Shown: positions 1 through 7,839 of the stretch, piece by piece
Layout of the letters: each line of letters starts with the position of its first letter
Position numbering within the stretch: position 1 is the first letter of the stretch
Assembly (NCBI RefSeq): GCF_000341085.1
Contig: NZ_ANBA01000008.1
Span: 372,001-436,000, forward strand
Reading direction: 5' to 3'
Length of the DNA: 64,000 nucleotides
Origin: Nocardiopsis ganjiahuensis DSM 45031
GTDB taxonomy: Bacteria; Actinomycetota; Actinomycetes; Streptosporangiales; Streptosporangiaceae
Notes under the pieces: model-generated
What the model was told of the DNA's origin: nothing
Databases searched by the model: none
The model's input: only the letters and a program-made list of their open reading frames with translations
Program-made: the position numbers and the translations under genes

Positions 1-1
1 C

Positions 2-505
2 GCCCTGGCCGGTGGGCTCGCGTGGCTGCAGCGGGTGGCCACCGACGCCTGGTGGGAGGGGATCCGGACGGCGGAGGAGCACTTCATGCCGTTCCCGCTG
101 ATCGGCCCGACCACCGAGGCCACCCCGGCCTGGGGCTGGTTCCTCGTGGCTCTGGTGTTCGTCGCGGTGGCGTTCTGGTACGCGGTCGGTTCCTACCGGG
201 GCCTGGGCCACGGCCTGCACCCGAAGTACCTGGTGGTGCGCAAGGGGATGGCGGTCCGTACCACGGTCACCCTGGAGCGTTCCGCGGTGATCGGCTGGCG
301 GATCACCCGCTCACCGTTCCAGCGCAGGCTCGGTCTGGCCGACGTGTCGGCGACCACCGCCTCGGGCGAGGGCACGTACACCGTCGGCGACGTGGGTCTG
401 GGACAGGGACTGGCCTGGGCCGACGGGGCCGTTCCGGAACTGCTCGCGCCCTTCCTGGTGCGCGAGGAGGGCACCGCCGAGCCGAAGCCCTCCGTGCTGC
501 CCTGA
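2..505 (+). CDS. PH-domain (YdbT-like) membrane protein, C-terminal part
   Basis: The frame is open from the window's first bases, so the true start lies upstream and only about 167 residues are visible. A membrane segment (around WGWFLVALVFVAVAFWYAV) is followed by a basic beta-rich domain (YLVVRKGMAVRTTVTLERS, then RSPFQRRLGLADVSATTA). This is the pattern of the second bacterial PH domain (DUF304, bPH2) in YdbS/YdbT-type membrane proteins. The RSPFQRRLGLA stretch is typical of the loop in that domain. An internal GTG at 35 is not needed as a start because the frame continues upstream. Biochemical role is unknown. It is followed by a MITE-like element. Confidence 0.6.
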   Translation, partial: ALAGGLAWLQRVATDAWWEGIRTAEEHFMPFPLIGPTTEATPAWGWFLVALVFVAVAFWYAVGSYRGLGHGLHPKYLVVRKGMAVRTTVTLERSAVIGWRITRSPFQRRLGLADVSATTASGEGTYTVGDVGLGQGLAWADGAVPELLAPFLVREEGTAEPKPSVLP

Positions 506-597
506 GCCCCGCTCGACGGACCGGTGTCCCGGCGCCCCTCTTCCCCGGGGCACCGGGACACACGTCGTCTGCGACCGGCCGTTCCCACCGGGGGCCT

Positions 598-890
598 CTA
601 GGTCGTGTTCCTTGGATCATTTCGGGTTCGCGACCACCAGGCTGCCTCTCGCTGCGCCGATATCACTCGGACAGCCAACCCCAGGCGGGCCCTCGCTGTG
701 CGACGCTGCGGAGCTTGCGTAGCAGTGCACAGTAGGGGCAGCTTCGCTCATCGTCTGGCGAGAGATTGTCGGGCCCCCGCTGTGCGAAACTGCTGAGCTT
801 GCGAAGCAACGCACAGTAGGGGAGGCGGCCGCTCACAGTCATCGGCGCAAGCGCCGAGCCCACCGAAAGCATCCGCGGAACACTCCCTAG
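598..890 (+). mobile_element. MITE-like element, copy 1 (293 bp)
   Basis: This non-coding segment starts CTAGGTCGTGTTCC and ends GGAACACTCCCTAG, so its ends form an imperfect terminal inverted repeat of about 19 bp. The same sequence is present in reverse orientation at 53001-53241 with roughly 95% identity over the shared part. Copy 1 carries an extra tract of about 52 bp near 772-826, a second diverged version of an internal hairpin unit (CTGTGC...GCACAG, first version about 698-734). There is no transposase, so it would depend on one elsewhere in the genome. Its right-end CTAG overlaps the stop codon of the STAS gene. Confidence 0.75.
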
Positions 891-1300
891 AGAACGGGGT
901 TGTCGAAGATGGGTTCTCCGTCCACCCGCAGGCCGCTGGTGTGGGTGAGGGCCATCTCCACCATCGGGTAGACCTCGAACAGGCGCCGCATCCCCAGGGC
1001 TTCGAGCACCCGCTCCGCGATGGGCGAGGGCTCGGCGAGGACCACGTGCCGACCCTGCCGGGTCAGGACCTGGTAGACAGCGACCAGGGCGCGCACGCCG
1101 CTGGCGTCGAAGAATCCGAGCCCGGACATGTCCACGACCAGACAATCGCACCGGGAGGCCTGGGCGGCCTGGAGCAGCCGATCACGCAGATGGTCAGCGG
1201 TGGCCAGGTCCACCTCACCGTGGACGCGCACCACCGTCACTCCTGTACATGGAAAACGTTCCTGGGCCGAGAACCGGGCATCCTTCGCCACTCGGGCCAC
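887..1300 (-). CDS. STAS-domain anti-sigma factor antagonist
   Basis: This 137-residue protein is a single STAS domain. The motif DMSGLGFFDASGVRAL contains the conserved serine (S67), which partner-switching anti-sigma kinases phosphorylate in SpoIIAA/RsbV-type proteins. The N-terminal strand VVRVHGEVDLATADHL is also typical. It would bind and neutralise an anti-sigma factor when unphosphorylated. No cognate kinase or sigma gene is adjacent; the HATPase protein at 33833-34369 is far away and probably unrelated. The stop codon lies inside the terminal CTAG of the MITE-like element, yet the protein has normal family length, so the insertion appears not to have truncated it. Confidence 0.85.
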   Translation of the reverse strand: MARVAKDARFSAQERFPCTGVTVVRVHGEVDLATADHLRDRLLQAAQASRCDCLVVDMSGLGFFDASGVRALVAVYQVLTRQGRHVVLAEPSPIAERVLEALGMRRLFEVYPMVEMALTHTSGLRVDGEPIFDNPVL

Positions 1301-1697
1301 CTCTCACCGGACGTAACCTTTCCACTACGCAACCGCGTACGAGATCGTAACCTCTCCAGTGAGGTTCCGGGAGGGTTTCTGTGAGAAAATCCGCCAGAAT
1401 CTCGCTGATCTGACCTCGCCGACACCTTGATGTCACCATCTCCGGTGTCGGACCGCGACCGCGCTCGGGCTCCACTCCCCAGAGCCCACTCCCTTCTCTC
1501 TCGGACACTCCCGAAAAGGCACCCGCACCGTGCTTTCCGCTCGCGTGTGCGGTAAAAGCGGTACTTGGACACCCGTGTGACGGCCGGTGGCCCCGTTCCT
1601 TCTGGAACAGGGCCCCGACCGCCCTCATGGACACGAAGAGAGCGAAGGGAGGGAGCGGCCCCGCACTGCCCCGCGCAGTACGACGGTCGCGAACCCG
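1301..1697. other. Intergenic region between divergent STAS and NUDIX genes
   Basis: About 400 bp separate two divergently transcribed genes and should hold both promoters. I see no convincing -10/-35 pair, RNA or repeat. Open frames across it have no recognisable product. Confidence 0.4.
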
Positions 1698-2234
1698 ATG
1701 ACCGAAACAGCTGACACCCAGCCCGGCTGGTTCTCCTCCGAGGAGCTGGAGAACGTCCGCGGCCGTATGCCCGTGCTCTACGTCCAGGCGGTGCCCGTAC
1801 GGGTGGACGAGTCCGGGTCGGTGACCCACGTGGGGCTGCTCATGCGCGCCGACCCCGACGGCACCTTCAACCGCTCGGTGGTCTCCGGTCGGGTGCTGTA
1901 CCACGAGCGGGTCCGGGACGCGCTCCTGCGCCACCTGGAGAAGGACCTGGGCCCGGTCGCCCTGCCGCGCATCCCCAGTTCGCCCCAGCCGTTCACCGTC
2001 GCCGAGTACTTCCCCACCCCGGGAGTCACCCCGTTCAACGACCCCCGCCAGCACGCGGTGGCCATGGCCTATGTGGTACCGGTGAGCGGTGACTGCCAGC
2101 CCCGCCAGGACGCCCTGGACCTGGTGTGGTTCACCCCCGAGGAGGCCACCAGCCCGCAGGTGCGCGAGGAGATGCCCGGCGGGCAGGGAGTCCTGGTCCG
2201 CCAGGCGCTCGCCTACGTCGGCCACGCCCCCTGA
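1698..2234 (+). CDS. NUDIX hydrolase family protein (DUF4916)
   Basis: The 178-residue product begins MTETADTQPGWFSSEE and matches what I recall of actinobacterial DUF4916 proteins, which are annotated as NUDIX family. Recognisable stretches are LYVQAVPVRVDESG, VVSGRVLYHERVRDALLRH, PFTVAEYFPTPGVTPF and DPRQHAVAMAYVVPV. A classical NUDIX box (GX5EX7REUXEEXGU) is not evident, so hydrolase activity is uncertain. The ATG at 1698 was chosen because family similarity starts there; an upstream in-frame start at 1587 would add 37 arginine- and proline-rich residues with no family resemblance. Confidence 0.75.
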   Translation: MTETADTQPGWFSSEELENVRGRMPVLYVQAVPVRVDESGSVTHVGLLMRADPDGTFNRSVVSGRVLYHERVRDALLRHLEKDLGPVALPRIPSSPQPFTVAEYFPTPGVTPFNDPRQHAVAMAYVVPVSGDCQPRQDALDLVWFTPEEATSPQVREEMPGGQGVLVRQALAYVGHAP

Positions 2235-2356
2235 CCCGACCCTCAGTACCCCGGGCCCCGCATCCGAATCCCGCCTCTGCCCCCGGATGCGGGGCCCGCA
2301 CACCTTCCGGAAAAGCACCAGATCCCCGACAGGCGGGACGGTCTAGTCTGGAGACC

Positions 2357-3040
2357 ATGCTCGAATCCCTTGTCGCCGACGCCCTCGCACTGGTCCCGGA
2401 GGGCACCCCCGGCTCCCCCGCCCGGGTGGTGCTCGGGCTGACCGGTGCCCCCGCGGCCGGGAAGTCCACCCTGGCCCGCTACCTGGTGCACGCGGTCGAC
2501 GAGCACTCGGGGCCGGGCACCGCCGGTTACCTGCCCATGGACGGGTACCACCTGTCCAACGCCCAGCTCGACCGGTTGGGCCGCCGGAACCGCAAGGGCG
2601 CCCCCGACACCTTCGACGCACACGGGTACCTGGCGATGGTGCGGCGGCTGCTGACCGAGACCGGCAACCCGGTCTACGTCCCCGACTACGACCGCCGGCT
2701 GCACGAGCCGATCGCCGCCCAGCACGTGGTCGAGCCGCACACCCGACTGGTCGTGACCGAGGGCAACTACCTGGCCGGTGACGAGGAGCCCTGGGCCGGG
2801 GTCCGAGGGCTGCTCGCCGAGCTGTGGTACGTGGAGACCGACGACCAGGTGCGCGAACGCCGCCTGCACCGGCGCCAGATGGCGGGCGGGGCGAGCGCGA
2901 GTGCCGCCCAGGAGTGGGTCGAGCGCAGCGACCGCCCCAACGGAGAGCTCGTGAAGGGCCTGCGGGACAACTGCACCCGGGTCGTGCGGGTCAACGGGGT
3001 CCCCCGGCTCAGGTCCAGGGACCGCTACTCCGCGCGCTGA
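2357..3040 (+). CDS. Nucleoside/nucleotide kinase family protein (P-loop)
   Basis: A 227-residue cytoplasmic kinase. The Walker A loop GAPAAGKST lies near residue 32. MDGYHLSNAQLDRLGRRNRK and the segment around PDYDRRLHEP and VTEGNYL match the uridine kinase/phosphoribulokinase-like family (panthothenate-kinase-like fold) often annotated as nucleoside/nucleotide kinase or putative fructose/uridine kinase. The substrate cannot be told from sequence. The ATG lies just after a possible TAGTCT -10 element, so a short or absent leader is likely. The 3' end overlaps the convergent flavoprotein gene by 32 bp. Confidence 0.8.
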   Translation: MLESLVADALALVPEGTPGSPARVVLGLTGAPAAGKSTLARYLVHAVDEHSGPGTAGYLPMDGYHLSNAQLDRLGRRNRKGAPDTFDAHGYLAMVRRLLTETGNPVYVPDYDRRLHEPIAAQHVVEPHTRLVVTEGNYLAGDEEPWAGVRGLLAELWYVETDDQVRERRLHRRQMAGGASASAAQEWVERSDRPNGELVKGLRDNCTRVVRVNGVPRLRSRDRYSAR

Positions 3041-4295
3041 GCCCCGCACGTCGGCTCGCGGCGGCGCGCCGGACGAAGCGCCGGGCGGACCAGCGCACCA
3101 GCATCAGGTACTGGTCCGGCTGCCACTGGCCGCCGTTCAGCCCGCTGTAGGCCGAGGCGACGATGTACTCCTTGTACAGGGCGGCCGGCCGACCGGTGAG
3201 GACGAAGCGGACCGGGGAGTCGTCGCCGCGTACGAACTGGATGAGACCGTCACGGCGGCCCAGGCTCACGCACTGGAAGAGGTAGCCGAACCGGGAGAGG
3301 TCGGGCTCGGTCCCGGACAGGCGCGCGGTGACGGCGTCGGCGGCGGCCCACCCCATGGGCAGCCCCATGGCGCAGGACATCCGCTGGGGCCGTCCGTCCA
3401 CCCCGGACGCGTTCGCGGCGTCCCCCACCACGTAGACGTCGGGGTGGGAGACCGAGCGCTGGGTGACGTCGACCACGGCGCGGCCGTTCTCGTCCACGGT
3501 CAGTCCGGCGTCGGCGGCCAGGCCCGCGACTCCGAAGCCCGCGTTCCAGACCACGAGGTCGGCCCTGACACGGGAGCCGTCGGCCAGGAGCAGGCCTTCG
3601 GCGTCCACCTCGGCGACGGAGGAGTGTTCGCGGGCGCTCACCCCCAGTCGGCGCAGGGCCCGGTGCACGTGGGCACGGCCCCGCGGGCTGGCGCCGTCCG
3701 CGACCCGGCCCCGGGTGACGAGTTCGACGCGCAGTCCGGGGTGGCTCTCGGCGAGTTCGGTGGCCACCTCCAGGCCGGTGAACCCGCCGCCGACCACGGC
3801 GACGCCGCCGCCCCCGTTCTCGTCGATCCGGCGGGCCAGAGCGCGGGCGGACCCCAGGGAGGCCGAGTCGTGGGCGTGTTCGGCGGCCCCGGGCACCCCG
3901 CCTCTCGCGGCGCCGCTGCCGAGGGCGTACACGAGTGTGTCGTAGCCGAACTCCCGTTCCTCCCGCCCCGTGTGCTCCTGGTCCGCGGCGCCCTCCCGTC
4001 CCGTGTCCTTGCGGCCTGTGCGCACACGGACGGTGCGCCGCTCGGTGTCCATCTGCTCGGCCCTGCCCACGACCAGCTCGATCCCGGTTCCGTCGAGGGA
4101 CCTGGCCAGGGGGTGGACGCCGACGTCCTGTCCGGTGGCGACCTGGTGGAGGCGGACGCGTTCGATGAAGTCGGGTACGGCGTTGACCAGGGTGACGCGG
4201 GCGTCGAGCGCGCCACCACGGATGTTGTGGGCGATCCGACCGGCCGCGGCGAGTCCGGCGTAGCCCGCTCCGAGCACCAGGATCCGGTGTGTCAT
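3009..4295 (-). CDS. FAD/NAD(P)-dependent oxidoreductase (type II NADH dehydrogenase-like)
   Basis: This 428-residue flavoprotein begins with a dinucleotide-binding motif (LVLGAGYAGLAAA, FAD site). It has a second Rossmann motif, VAVVGGGFTGLEVATELA, for NAD(P)H near the middle, and the FAD-closing segment VYVVGDAANA. This is the two-dinucleotide-fold arrangement of pyridine nucleotide-disulphide oxidoreductases. The lack of a redox CxxC pair and the C-terminal layout favour an NDH-2-like quinone reductase, probably at the membrane face. ATG 4295 was chosen because it is preceded by a strong GAGGAGGA ribosome site and directly starts the Rossmann fold. It is divergent from the MHS symporter gene and overlaps the kinase gene at its 3' end. 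Confidence 0.85.
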   Translation of the reverse strand: MTHRILVLGAGYAGLAAAGRIAHNIRGGALDARVTLVNAVPDFIERVRLHQVATGQDVGVHPLARSLDGTGIELVVGRAEQMDTERRTVRVRTGRKDTGREGAADQEHTGREEREFGYDTLVYALGSGAARGGVPGAAEHAHDSASLGSARALARRIDENGGGGVAVVGGGFTGLEVATELAESHPGLRVELVTRGRVADGASPRGRAHVHRALRRLGVSAREHSSVAEVDAEGLLLADGSRVRADLVVWNAGFGVAGLAADAGLTVDENGRAVVDVTQRSVSHPDVYVVGDAANASGVDGRPQRMSCAMGLPMGWAAADAVTARLSGTEPDLSRFGYLFQCVSLGRRDGLIQFVRGDDSPVRFVLTGRPAALYKEYIVASAYSGLNGGQWQPDQYLMLVRWSARRFVRRAAASRRAGLSARSSGPWT

Positions 4296-4557
4296 GCGTC
4301 TTCCTCCTCGAATCGTCGAGCGGTGTCGATCCACATGACGAGACGGGCACCCGGAAACGTGACACCGGACGCTCGTGACGGGGATCACTCCAGGCGGGAA
4401 AAGACCGAGGCGGCAGGGTTTCCCGCCATCCGCCCATGCATGACGAGGCGACCACAAACACCCCAAGTATCCACATATTGAGACAAAAGTTTCATATAGT
4501 GTCCACCGCGGCTAGCATCCATCCCATCAACCCGCACTGAGCTGGAAAGAACTCCCA

Positions 4558-5919
4558 ATGACGGACGTCGCCGAAGACACCCCGGCGCCGAAACGGCCAC
4601 AGGCCGAGACGGCGGAGCCACCGACCAACCCGAAGCGGAAGGTCCTCACGGCGAGCCTTGTGGGCACGTCCATCGAGTTCTACGACTTCTACATCTACGC
4701 GACCGCCGCCGTCCTGGTCTTCCCCTACCTCTTCTTCCCCGAGGGCGACATGATGGCGGCCCGCCTGCAGTCGCTGGCGACCTTCGCCATCGCCTTCGTG
4801 GCCCGCCCGATCGGCTCCTGGCTGTTCGGCCACTTCGGTGACCGGATCGGCCGCAAGGCGACCCTGGTGGCCTCCCTGCTGACCATGGGCATCGCCACCA
4901 TCGCGATCGGTCTGCTGCCGACCTACGCCCAGATCGGCGTGGCGGCCCCGCTGCTGCTGGCGCTGTGCCGGTTCGGCCAGGGCCTGGGACTGGGCGGGGA
5001 GTGGGGCGGCGCGGCGCTGCTGGCCACCGAGAACGCTCCCCCCGGCAAGCGCGGCTTCTACGGCACGTTCCCGCAGATGGGCGCACCGATCGGCTTCTTC
5101 CTCGCCAATGGCGTCTTCCTGATCCTGAGCCAGGCGATGAGCGACGAGGCCTTCCTGGCCTACGGCTGGCGCATCCCGTTCCTGCTGTCGACCATCCTGA
5201 TCGTCATCGGCCTGTGGGTGCGGCTGACCCTGCACGAGACGCCCGCCTTCGCGAAGGTCATCGCCTCCGGCGAGCGGGTCAAGACCCCCATCGTCGAGGT
5301 CTTCCGCCACAACTGGTCCGCGCTGGTCATCGGCACCCTGATCATGGTCGCCACGTACGTGCTCTTCTACCTGATGACCGTGTTCTCCCTGGGCTTCGGC
5401 ACCGACCCGGAGAACGGCCTGGGTTACGAGCGCACCGAGTTCCTGGTCTTCCTGCTCATCGGCGTCCTGTTCTTCGGGCTGTTCACCCCGATCTCCGGCT
5501 GGCTCTCCGACAAGTTCGGCCGCAAGCCCGTCCTGGTCACGGTCACCGTCGCGATCATCGCGTTCGGCTTCGCCATGGGCCCGCTCATGGGCAGCGGCGG
5601 CACCGTCGGAGTGATGGCCTTCCTCATCATCGGCCTGTCCCTGATGGGTCTGACCTTCGGCCCGATGGCCGCCGTGCTCCCGGAGCTGTTCCCGACCAAG
5701 GTGCGCTACACCGGGGCCTCGGCCTCCTACAACCTGGCCAGCCTGCTGGGGGCCTCGTTCGCGCCCTACATCGCGACCTGGCTCGCGGGCACCTTCGGGC
5801 TGGCCTGGGTCGGCGGCTACCTGGTCCTGGTCGGCGTGATCACCCTGGGCGCGCTGATCGTCAGCCGGGAGACCCGCGACGACGACCTGGACACCATCTC
5901 CGCCAAGGTGACCAGATAG
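4558..5919 (+). CDS. MHS-family MFS transporter (metabolite:H+ symporter)
   Basis: A 453-residue polytopic protein. It shows the MHS signature near the N-terminus, GTSIEFYDFYIYATAAVLVF, the MFS loop motif GHFGDRIGRKATLV after TM2, RFGQGLGLGGEWGGA in TM4 and a second GWLSDKFGRKPVLV motif after TM8. These are typical of ProP/ShiA/KgtP-like symporters that import osmolytes, dicarboxylates or shikimate with protons across the cytoplasmic membrane. Substrate is not assignable. The gene has its own promoter region, shared divergently with the oxidoreductase, and ends before a strong terminator hairpin. Confidence 0.9.
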   Translation: MTDVAEDTPAPKRPQAETAEPPTNPKRKVLTASLVGTSIEFYDFYIYATAAVLVFPYLFFPEGDMMAARLQSLATFAIAFVARPIGSWLFGHFGDRIGRKATLVASLLTMGIATIAIGLLPTYAQIGVAAPLLLALCRFGQGLGLGGEWGGAALLATENAPPGKRGFYGTFPQMGAPIGFFLANGVFLILSQAMSDEAFLAYGWRIPFLLSTILIVIGLWVRLTLHETPAFAKVIASGERVKTPIVEVFRHNWSALVIGTLIMVATYVLFYLMTVFSLGFGTDPENGLGYERTEFLVFLLIGVLFFGLFTPISGWLSDKFGRKPVLVTVTVAIIAFGFAMGPLMGSGGTVGVMAFLIIGLSLMGLTFGPMAAVLPELFPTKVRYTGASASYNLASLLGASFAPYIATWLAGTFGLAWVGGYLVLVGVITLGALIVSRETRDDDLDTISAKVTR

Positions 5920-6002
5920 GCCCTCCTGGCCGGGTCCCCCTCCAGGAGCCCCCGCGGCGCCCGTCAGGGCGCCGAACCCCCACAACACCCCCACTCCCCC
6001 TC

Positions 6003-6040
6003 GGACGGGCCGGGGCGGCACACGCCGCCCCGGCCCGTCC
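6003..6040 (+). terminator. Rho-independent-type terminator hairpin
   Basis: A perfect 17-bp inverted repeat (6003-6019 and 6024-6040) with a 4-nt ACAC loop lies 84 nt after the MHS transporter stop. Very GC-rich stems without a long T-run are common actinobacterial terminators. Confidence 0.75.
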
Positions 6041-6309
6041 GGCCTTTCCCGGTCAAGGGCTCCGATGCTCCGCGGCCCCGACCGGAGCGGCCGCGTTCCC
6101 CGACCCGGCACCGCCCCCCGTCAGCCGCCGGGTCACACCTCCGGCCTTGACATCGGGTTTATCCACCGGCGAGTACAGGGGAGGGATCACCGGAACAGGG
6201 CTTCCTGGAAACTCCGCGACCAGAACCCCCGTCCGGTCAACCCCCTGGAAGCCGTCCACGTCCAACGGACCGGACGGTTCCCCCGCACCTCGCCCCTGGG
6301 AGGCACCCC

Positions 6310-7683
6310 ATCCACCCCCGCACCACACTCCCCCTGACCGCCACGGCGCTGCTCCTGGCCACGGCCTGCGGCGCCCCGACCGTCGGCACCACCGACCTCA
6401 GCGACGCCCAGAACACCGGCAGCAGCGAGAACAGCAGTGGCTCCGCCCCGGTGGGGGCCGACGTCAACGGCGACGGCTACACCGACCTGCCCGTCGACGG
6501 ATACGTCGGTGATCCGGGGGACAGCGAACCCTACGCGGGGGTGCTGCTCGGCGGCGAGGACGGGCTGACACCCGAGCGGTCCGTCGTCCTGACCCGCTCC
6601 GACCTGGGCCTCGCCGACGACGTCGAGACACTCACCGTCCTGGACACCGGCGACCTGGACGGGGACGGGTACACCGACCTGCTCGTGGACGCCGGAAGCG
6701 GGTTCGTGGTGTGGGGAGGCCCCGAGGGCCCGGCCGGGGAGGCCGTGCCGCTGCCCTGGCTGGAGAAGGACGAGCCGTTCGACATGTACGCGGTCTCCCT
6801 CGCCGTCGGCGACCTCGACGGGGACGGACACAGCGACGTCGCCGTGCTCGACCACCTCCAGGGAACCCCCGTGGACGAGTTCGAGGCCGCCTACCACCAG
6901 GGCCCCTTCGACCGGGACGGCTCCCCCACTGAGAGCAGCGCCATGGAGCTGCCCGACGACGCCGACGACGCCGATCTCGCGGTGTTCGACGCCGACGGCG
7001 ACGCGGCGCTGGACCTGCTGCTGGTCCGCAACTACGACGAGTCCCCGGCACCCCACCTGGTCCTGCGCTCCGGCCCGGACGGCCCCGCCCAGGAGGTCCT
7101 CGGCGACACCGCGCCCGGCCACGCGTACGGGACGGGCGACTTCGACGCCGACGGCAGCACCGACCTGCTCATCGGGGTCAGCGGCATCCCCAACAACGAG
7201 CCCGGCCATGACGACGAACTGCACCCGGGGTACGTCGACGTCTACGGGGGCGACGACGGTTTCCTGGCCGCCGAACCGGTCCGCCTCACCCGGGCCAGCG
7301 AGGGCGTTCCCGGAGAGGCCGAGGACGGTGACGGGTTCGGCAACGGACTGCTGGTGGGTGACGTGAACGGCGACGGCCACGACGACGCGGCGGTCATGGC
7401 CGGCCCGTTCCACTCCTTCGAAAGCGTGACGGTGCTGTTCGGCGGCCCCGAAGGGCTGACCGGTGAGGGCTCCGCGTCCGTGCCCGTCCCGGAACGGGGC
7501 GACCTGGGCAGCTACAGCCACCACTCGCTGGCCGACTACAACGGCGACGGCTACGCCGACCTGCTGCTGAGCACCGTGAGCTCGGGGTTCCCGCCCAACG
7601 CCGGGGCGGGTTACGCGCTCCACCTGGGCGGCCCCGAGGGCGTCGACCCGGAGCCGCTGGAGTTCACCACCGAGGAGCTTTAG
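6310..7683 (+). CDS. FG-GAP/VCBS repeat lipoprotein, apparent ATC start
   Basis: The protein contains at least six calcium-binding-type motifs of FG-GAP (integrin alpha N-terminal) repeats: DVNGDGYTDL, DLDGDGYTDL, DLDGDGHSDV, DFDADGSTDL, DVNGDGHDDA and DYNGDGYADL. These predict a seven-bladed beta-propeller. Upstream of the first ATG/GTG-type start (GTG 6451) the same frame encodes HPRTTLPLTATALLLATAC followed by GAP, a lipoprotein signal peptide with lipobox cysteine. No ATG, GTG or TTG precedes it in frame. ATC at 6310 sits 6 nt after a GGGAGG ribosome site, so I propose initiation at ATC, giving 457 residues. A TTGACA box lies at 6147-6152. Extracellular role unknown. Confidence 0.7.
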   Translation: MHPRTTLPLTATALLLATACGAPTVGTTDLSDAQNTGSSENSSGSAPVGADVNGDGYTDLPVDGYVGDPGDSEPYAGVLLGGEDGLTPERSVVLTRSDLGLADDVETLTVLDTGDLDGDGYTDLLVDAGSGFVVWGGPEGPAGEAVPLPWLEKDEPFDMYAVSLAVGDLDGDGHSDVAVLDHLQGTPVDEFEAAYHQGPFDRDGSPTESSAMELPDDADDADLAVFDADGDAALDLLLVRNYDESPAPHLVLRSGPDGPAQEVLGDTAPGHAYGTGDFDADGSTDLLIGVSGIPNNEPGHDDELHPGYVDVYGGDDGFLAAEPVRLTRASEGVPGEAEDGDGFGNGLLVGDVNGDGHDDAAVMAGPFHSFESVTVLFGGPEGLTGEGSASVPVPERGDLGSYSHHSLADYNGDGYADLLLSTVSSGFPPNAGAGYALHLGGPEGVDPEPLEFTTEEL

Positions 7684-7839
7684 CTCCGGTCGGGGAGGGA
7701 TGTCGCTCCGGACGGGGCGCGGAAAGCGGGAGGCGGCCGAGAACCCGGGCCGATCGGGGCTGTGGACAACGCCCCCGGCGGCCCTGCCCGTTCTAGGCTG
7801 GGAACAGGTCCCCCGCATCCCTACCCCCGGAGTGCACCC

